Position numbers and translations under genes: made by a program. A stretch of DNA of 8,849 nucleotides from JAFGSZ01 sp964492185. GTDB lineage: Bacteria; Bacteroidota; Bacteroidia; Bacteroidales; UBA10428. Location of the stretch: NCBI GenBank assembly GCA_964492185.1, contig CAZBJH010000132.1, positions 1-8,849 on the forward strand, read 5' to 3'. The notes under the pieces were generated by a model. It saw only the letters and a list, made by a program, of their open reading frames with translations, was not told the DNA's origin and searched no databases. Of this stretch, positions 4,626 to 8,849 are shown piece after piece (within the stretch, counting starts at the first letter, position 1; every line of letters begins with the position of its first letter).

Positions 4626-7295
4626 TCAGATATTCAAGTCATTTAAACAAATTAAATTAACTGAAGAACGTTCAAAATAATTCAGGGTCGACTCGCTACA
4701 GGTAAAGATCAAAATCTGCCTGTTTTCACCGAATTCCCGGATTATCTTTGCTGTTTGCCCTGCCCGGTGAGGATCAAAGTTCACCAACACTTCATCCACG
4801 ATCAGGGGCAAGGGCTCAGCCTGCTTTTCATATTCTTCAATAAAACCAAGTCTGAGACTGATGAGCAGTTGTTCCCTGGTTCCCCTGCTGAGCTGATCAA
4901 TCTTTTTTGATACTTCCTTTGGATCATAAACAGCTACATCCCTTTCATCCAGAGATACACGTATTCTTTTATATCTATGACCAGTGATACTGCTGAAAAA
5001 ATTACCCGACTTTTTTATAACTTCCGGCTGTTTTTCTTTCTCATATTTTGATTTTACGTCTGTCAGAATTTTCAGTGCAAGCTTTCCGGTTATCCATTCA
5101 TGGTAAGCATTTTTTAATTTTTGTCTTTCTGTTTCAAGCCCTGTTAATAATTCCGCGATTTCTGATTCACCTTCAATTCTTTTGATTTCATTTTTCTTTC
5201 CTCCCAACTCGTCGGTCCTATCTTTCGATTCCCTTGATTTTGTCTTAATTTCACCGGCAAGTCCGGTAAGCTTTGATTCAATATTCTGCTTTTCATTTGC
5301 TTCTAAATACGCGATCACTTCATCAGCCTTATTGTGACCGACAAATTTTTCAATGGTTTCAATTGCCTGATCTCTTTTCTCTATAAGTGTTTTTACCCTG
5401 TTATTATCATCATATTTTCCGCGGAAATCCTGCCGGTCATCAGTATGAACAGAATTCAATAAATTCTTTATGTCTATTTGAATTTGCCCGCGTTTCGATT
5501 CCGTGTTTTCCAGGTCCTTTTTCTTTCGCTTTAATTCTTCTTCCAATCTGATCTTCACCTGAAACTCATCCTCAGCGGATTTAAATTCACCGGCAATCCT
5601 GTTTACTACGATTTCTGTTTTTTCCTCAATCAGGTTATTTTCAAGGATATCTTTGACAAGGGATACTTTATCTTCCAATTCCCGGATAAACGGGAGCCTT
5701 TGTTTATCCACCTTATCTGCCAACCGGTTTCTTTCATTAATCTCATTTTTAATGTAACTTATACTCTCAAAAACAGCCAATGCCGCGTCAATTGACAGTG
5801 ATTTTGAAATGTTCAGCGTTTGTTCAAGGTAATGCCCGTATTCTTCCCTGATCTTCTGCTCAATCCTGTTCAAATTATCAATTTCATTTTGCAGATAACT
5901 ATCAGAATCTTTTTTCACAAGCAATTTTTTACTGAAAAATAAAAGCAATGCTATAAATACCAATGTCGCGCCCAAAACATATAAACCATAGTAAAAAGCA
6001 GGTATGGAGCCTGTAAGAAATATGATCGCGGTAAAAACAGTCATGTTATTTATATTCAGCCTGCTATCTTTTGCACGTGTTGCTTTAAGCTCTGCTTCTG
6101 ATTCTCTTTTCTTATCTGCTAATTTATCAAGCTCTTCCTTATATCTCTCAAGTTTATTCCTATGAATAGCTATATCTGTGAACCCGGTTATATTATGTTC
6201 GGTCCACTGTCCGCTGATATTGGCAATTCCCTGGTTTATTGATCGCTGATAATCTTTAATTCTTTGTTCTTCTTCGTCCTTATCGTTTATCGTCTGGATA
6301 TATTTCGGAAGGTTGTTACGCAGGTACTCGACCGTATCTTTATTGCCCAATAATTTTGAATTGACTGAAATATCCTTAATAGTTTCTTCCAATTCATGTA
6401 TACCCTTCTGATCTTCTGTACCATCACTTAAGCCTCTTATCCTGTCGATGAGTTCCTGCTCTTTTTCTTCCAGTTTATCAAGCTGTTCTTTCCCCTTTTC
6501 AGGATAGTTTTGAAGGCCTGGCAGTTTTTCCAGTTCCTCCTCCGATCTGGTAATCTCAATAAAACTGTCATAACATTTGAGATAATTCTCCAGTTTATTT
6601 TTTTCATTTCCGTATTCTTCAATCTCCCTGTCAACTTCACGTATATTTTCTTCCAGGTCCTTCATTTCAAGGTTCAGACTTTTATACTTATGCAAATTTT
6701 CCTGGATCCGCTGAACTTTTGATCTCTTATCTTCAATTCCTTTGAGTATACACGGGATTAACTGATTACGTCCTCTCCGCGTGTATATATTATCGACCCG
6801 GCTCTGAATATTTCTTTCGACTGTCCCTACGGATATATTACCCAAACCCAGCCCCACACTGAATATTTTATCTTCAACACCTGATTCTGTAAGAGATCCA
6901 AGGTCAACCAGTTCATCCAGTGAGAAAGCATAAACATTATTGTATAAATCTGCAGAAGCATTCCCGAGTAATTGAGACCACTGGCTTTGATTCCGTGTCT
7001 CCTGGCCGTTATATAAAAGATTAATGCTATCGTTTCCGGATCTGTTAAAAAGAACTTCTTTGCCTGAGGATAGAACAGCCTTTATTCTGCCGCCGTGATT
7101 TCCCCCGTTCAGGGGAGCCATACGCTGATCCTTAAAACGCGGATATCCGAAAAGTGTATACCTTAAAAACTTTAACAGGGTAGACTTACCTGCTTCATTA
7201 TTTCCATGAATAATATGCACACCTTTATCAAGTGTGGTCAATGAAAACCCGTTAAATATCCCGAATCCGTCAATATGGATCTCTTTGATTATCAT
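4626..7295 (-). CDS. yhaN: YhaN-like SMC/Rad50-type ATPase with central membrane hairpin
   Basis: This 889-residue ATPase should partner the YhaO phosphoesterase as a Rad50-Mre11-like (SbcC-SbcD-like) complex acting on DNA ends or structures. The N-terminal ATPase half has MIIKEIHIDGFGIF and Walker A GNNEAGKST at 31-39. Long heptad-rich, charged coiled coils cover about 185-410 and 465-755. Two adjacent hydrophobic helices (about 417-434 and 436-454) sit between them; there is no CxxC zinc hook. The C-terminal ATPase half has signature LSRGTREQL at 802-810 and Walker B LIVDEVLVNFD with D834 and E835. The architecture matches COG4717 YhaN rather than SbcC or RecN. In the usual FTCH motif after Walker B, the switch histidine is replaced by serine 867 (FTCSES). 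The start overlaps the yhaO stop by ATGA, with AGGA just before it, so the pair is translationally coupled. Biological role is inferred from the family. Confidence 0.88.
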   Translation of the reverse strand: MIIKEIHIDGFGIFNGFSLTTLDKGVHIIHGNNEAGKSTLLKFLRYTLFGYPRFKDQRMAPLNGGNHGGRIKAVLSSGKEVLFNRSGNDSINLLYNGQETRNQSQWSQLLGNASADLYNNVYAFSLDELVDLGSLTESGVEDKIFSVGLGLGNISVGTVERNIQSRVDNIYTRRGRNQLIPCILKGIEDKRSKVQRIQENLHKYKSLNLEMKDLEENIREVDREIEEYGNEKNKLENYLKCYDSFIEITRSEEELEKLPGLQNYPEKGKEQLDKLEEKEQELIDRIRGLSDGTEDQKGIHELEETIKDISVNSKLLGNKDTVEYLRNNLPKYIQTINDKDEEEQRIKDYQRSINQGIANISGQWTEHNITGFTDIAIHRNKLERYKEELDKLADKKRESEAELKATRAKDSRLNINNMTVFTAIIFLTGSIPAFYYGLYVLGATLVFIALLLFFSKKLLVKKDSDSYLQNEIDNLNRIEQKIREEYGHYLEQTLNISKSLSIDAALAVFESISYIKNEINERNRLADKVDKQRLPFIRELEDKVSLVKDILENNLIEEKTEIVVNRIAGEFKSAEDEFQVKIRLEEELKRKKKDLENTESKRGQIQIDIKNLLNSVHTDDRQDFRGKYDDNNRVKTLIEKRDQAIETIEKFVGHNKADEVIAYLEANEKQNIESKLTGLAGEIKTKSRESKDRTDELGGKKNEIKRIEGESEIAELLTGLETERQKLKNAYHEWITGKLALKILTDVKSKYEKEKQPEVIKKSGNFFSSITGHRYKRIRVSLDERDVAVYDPKEVSKKIDQLSRGTREQLLISLRLGFIEEYEKQAEPLPLIVDEVLVNFDPHRAGQTAKIIREFGENRQILIFTCSESTLNYFERSSVNLICLNDLNI

Positions 7296-8560
7296 TCCTG
7301 TTCTTTAATTAGCTGGTCAATCAGGATCCATTTAGCCTTTTCAAGGATCTCTTTATGATCATCCTCAGAAAGCTCTTTAAGCTCCCGTTTTGTCTGGGGG
7401 CTGTTAAAATCACTTTCTGCATCTTTTATTAACCCGGCAATCTTCCCCGGCTCACCTTCAAATTTTTCAATGGTTTTTAAAATCTCCGCTGTAAAATCCG
7501 CCCCCTTTTTTATTTGTTCTGTATCGATCACAGGGCGGGTCTTAACACGAATGCTGTCAATCCATATATAATTCATTTGATTCAGCTGACCTTCATTGAA
7601 ATAATGAACAAGCTGTTCAACTTCCTCTTGTTTGTTTAAAAGGGAATGCAAGGGCGTTCTGCCATAAAAAGAAATCCTTAAAATGCAGCTTGTATTTTCT
7701 TCATAATCTTCTAAACTGCTAATAACTTCTTCAATTCTACCTGATAATCTGTCAATTTTTTCTTCTCCAGTCAGATCGATCCGTACATCTTCAAATCTGA
7801 TAAGCTGGGTAGGAATAAACCTGATCTCAGGTGTTTTATTTTTGGCGATCTCAACCATATAACATCCTTTTGCTCCTGTTTCTCCAAAATCCCTTCCCTG
7901 GGGATTTCCGGGATATACAATTACAGGATACCTGTCCCTGATTATCTGCCGCTTATGAATGTGACCCAGTGCCCAGTAATCAAAACCTTTTCCTGTCACA
8001 TCTTCAACTTTAAAAGGAGCATAATTCTCATGCGAACCGGGGGCACCGGTTGTACCGTGCAAAATTGCAATGGATATAAGAGACTGATCATTTGTTAAAT
8101 TATATTTAAGAGCTAAATTTTCGTTTACCACCTTATTTTGAAAACTAATCCCGTAAATATCAACAAGAGGCTTATCATTTTTCTGAAATATATAATTTTC
8201 TACTTCTGCAGAATCAAATCTGAAGGTGTTCCCGGGCATCTGTATGCTTTCAAGCCATGAACTAAGGGGATCATGATTCCCACATACAAAATATACAGGT
8301 ATTCCTTTATTGGAAAGTCTTTTCAGCTCGTCGACAAATTTTAACTGTGCTGCCAGGCTTTTATTCTCACTATCAAATATATCACCTGCAATTATCATAA
8401 AGTCGGCTTTCTCCTGTATGCAAAGGTCAATAATCTTTCTGAAACTATTGAATGTAGCTTCTTTTAACTTTGAAGCCAGATCATCATTCCAGAGTGAAAG
8501 CCCTTTAAAAGGCGTATCAAGGTGCAGATCTGCCGTATGGATAAACTTGATCATACTCAT
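7292..8560 (-). CDS. yhaO: YhaO-like metallophosphoesterase (SbcD/Mre11-type nuclease)
   Basis: This 422-residue predicted DNA exonuclease/endonuclease of the calcineurin-like phosphoesterase superfamily (COG0420) should act with the YhaN ATPase encoded immediately downstream. All metal-binding motifs are present, numbered from this start: DLH at 11-13, GD at 59-60, GNHD at 94-97, the histidine in LHG at 168, and GHIH at 199-202. The C-terminal 170 residues form the YhaO-type extension, with helical segments likely to dock on the ATPase. The frame is open to a TTG at 8593, but family members begin close to MKFIHTADLH. The ATG at 8560 (MSMIKFIHTADLH) is therefore preferred, with the ATG at 8554 as alternative; neither has a Shine-Dalgarno sequence. 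The stop overlaps the yhaN start by ATGA. No clear promoter was seen upstream. Confidence 0.92.
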   Translation of the reverse strand: MSMIKFIHTADLHLDTPFKGLSLWNDDLASKLKEATFNSFRKIIDLCIQEKADFMIIAGDIFDSENKSLAAQLKFVDELKRLSNKGIPVYFVCGNHDPLSSWLESIQMPGNTFRFDSAEVENYIFQKNDKPLVDIYGISFQNKVVNENLALKYNLTNDQSLISIAILHGTTGAPGSHENYAPFKVEDVTGKGFDYWALGHIHKRQIIRDRYPVIVYPGNPQGRDFGETGAKGCYMVEIAKNKTPEIRFIPTQLIRFEDVRIDLTGEEKIDRLSGRIEEVISSLEDYEENTSCILRISFYGRTPLHSLLNKQEEVEQLVHYFNEGQLNQMNYIWIDSIRVKTRPVIDTEQIKKGADFTAEILKTIEKFEGEPGKIAGLIKDAESDFNSPQTKRELKELSEDDHKEILEKAKWILIDQLIKEQE

Positions 8561-8764
8561 TACTGATGAATAGATATTAACAAGGTTTGCCAATAAACAT
8601 TTACAACTGTATTATTCCTTCATCAGGTTTAAGGCAGAAGCAAGCCATCGAAAGCTGAAGCATTAGCCCGACGAAGCCAATAATGCAGGATTAATATTTC
8701 CGGCTAAAAAAATATCAATATAGAAAATATATAAATAGATATCAAGTGCAGGCGGGAATAATTA
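8561..8764. other. Intergenic region upstream of yhaO
   Basis: No gene is supported here. A GC-richer patch (about 8630-8690) contains GCATTA (8660-8665) facing TAATGC (8681-8686) and several GAAGC repeats. It could be a small hairpin or the remnant of another repeat, since it contrasts with the very AT-rich stretch at 8701-8745. The yhaO promoter must lie in or beyond this region, but no TAnnTTTG box stands out. Confidence 0.3.
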
Positions 8765-8849
8765 GTGTCTGTCCATAAAGTCCCATTTGCCGCGTTACGC
8801 TTGTCCGAAAATTGCTCATTTACGACTGGTAAATTCCGCATTTTCGGAC
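8765..8849 (+). repeat. Partial 123-bp palindromic repeat, left part (copy C)
   Basis: These 85 bases align without gaps to 897-981, with about 8 differences, including an identical first 40 bases. The differences cluster in the centre (8805-8807, 8827-8828) and near 8835-8841. The window ends before the right terminal arm. It has the same orientation as copies A and B, and TAATTA precedes it as it precedes copy B. Confidence 0.85.

Noticed and set aside
4626..8560. A new multi-gene defence system around yhaO-yhaN
   Set aside because: The pair is a known Mre11-Rad50-like arrangement. The neighbours in the window (a lipoprotein, the Mla transporter, a NUDIX enzyme) are ordinary, and no effector or sensor gene accompanies it.
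8310..8573. Plus-strand open frame of 87 codons inside yhaO
   Set aside because: It is antisense to the catalytic motifs of the phosphoesterase and resembles a chance frame.
1..8849. CRISPR array or att site made from the repeats
   Set aside because: The copies are kilobases apart, imperfect and palindromic, with no regular spacers, cas genes or integrase.
1..8849. The window as a small closed circle
   Set aside because: The two ends lie in the same repeat, but the 11-base overlap has two mismatches and no replication gene is present. A contig broken at repeats is simpler.

Overview
The window looks like a low-GC Bacteroidota chromosome fragment. The support is indirect: a DUF2807 (GIN-domain) lipoprotein, an MCE protein with a GEG-repeat tail, mostly weak Shine-Dalgarno sites, and one TAnnTTTG-type promoter box. 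No rRNA or other marker gene is present to fix the lineage. All six genes appear intact, and there is no CRISPR array, transposase or credible tRNA.

From left to right: positions 1-90 hold the right half of a 123-bp imperfect palindromic repeat fused to a 49-bp repeat. A COG4119-type NUDIX hydrolase lies on the minus strand (211-675). A divergent intergenic region (676-1064) contains small palindromes and a complete copy of the 123-bp repeat (897-1019). Next is the plus-strand operon mlaE-mlaF-mlaD (1065-3664), encoding the permease, ATPase and MCE substrate-binding protein of a lipid ABC transporter. A second copy of the 49-bp repeat (3677-3725, opposite orientation) separates mlaD from a plus-strand lipoprotein gene with seven SSAGD-like repeats (3762-4481). 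A convergent, hairpin-rich intergenic region (4482-4625) follows. The minus-strand pair yhaO-yhaN (8560 down to 4626) encodes an SbcD/Mre11-like phosphoesterase and a large SMC-like ATPase. The window ends inside a third copy of the 123-bp repeat (8765-8849).

Functionally there are two modules. MlaE-MlaF-MlaD should form an inner-membrane phospholipid transporter that serves the outer-membrane envelope; no mlaA, mlaB or mlaC homologue is seen here. YhaO-YhaN should form a Mre11-Rad50-like DNA-processing complex. Its ATPase carries a transmembrane hairpin in the middle of the coiled coil where Rad50 has a zinc hook, and the usual switch histidine after Walker B is replaced by serine. The NUDIX enzyme and the lipoprotein are single-gene units.

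The least explained material is the repeat family. Three copies lie in direct orientation, with 26-bp near-perfect inverted ends, and both window ends fall inside copies. They lie close upstream of genes, and one supplies a spurious upstream GTG start to mlaE. I see no convincing wholly new multi-gene system. The repeats, the YhaN anomalies and the structured convergent intergenic region are the best leads.
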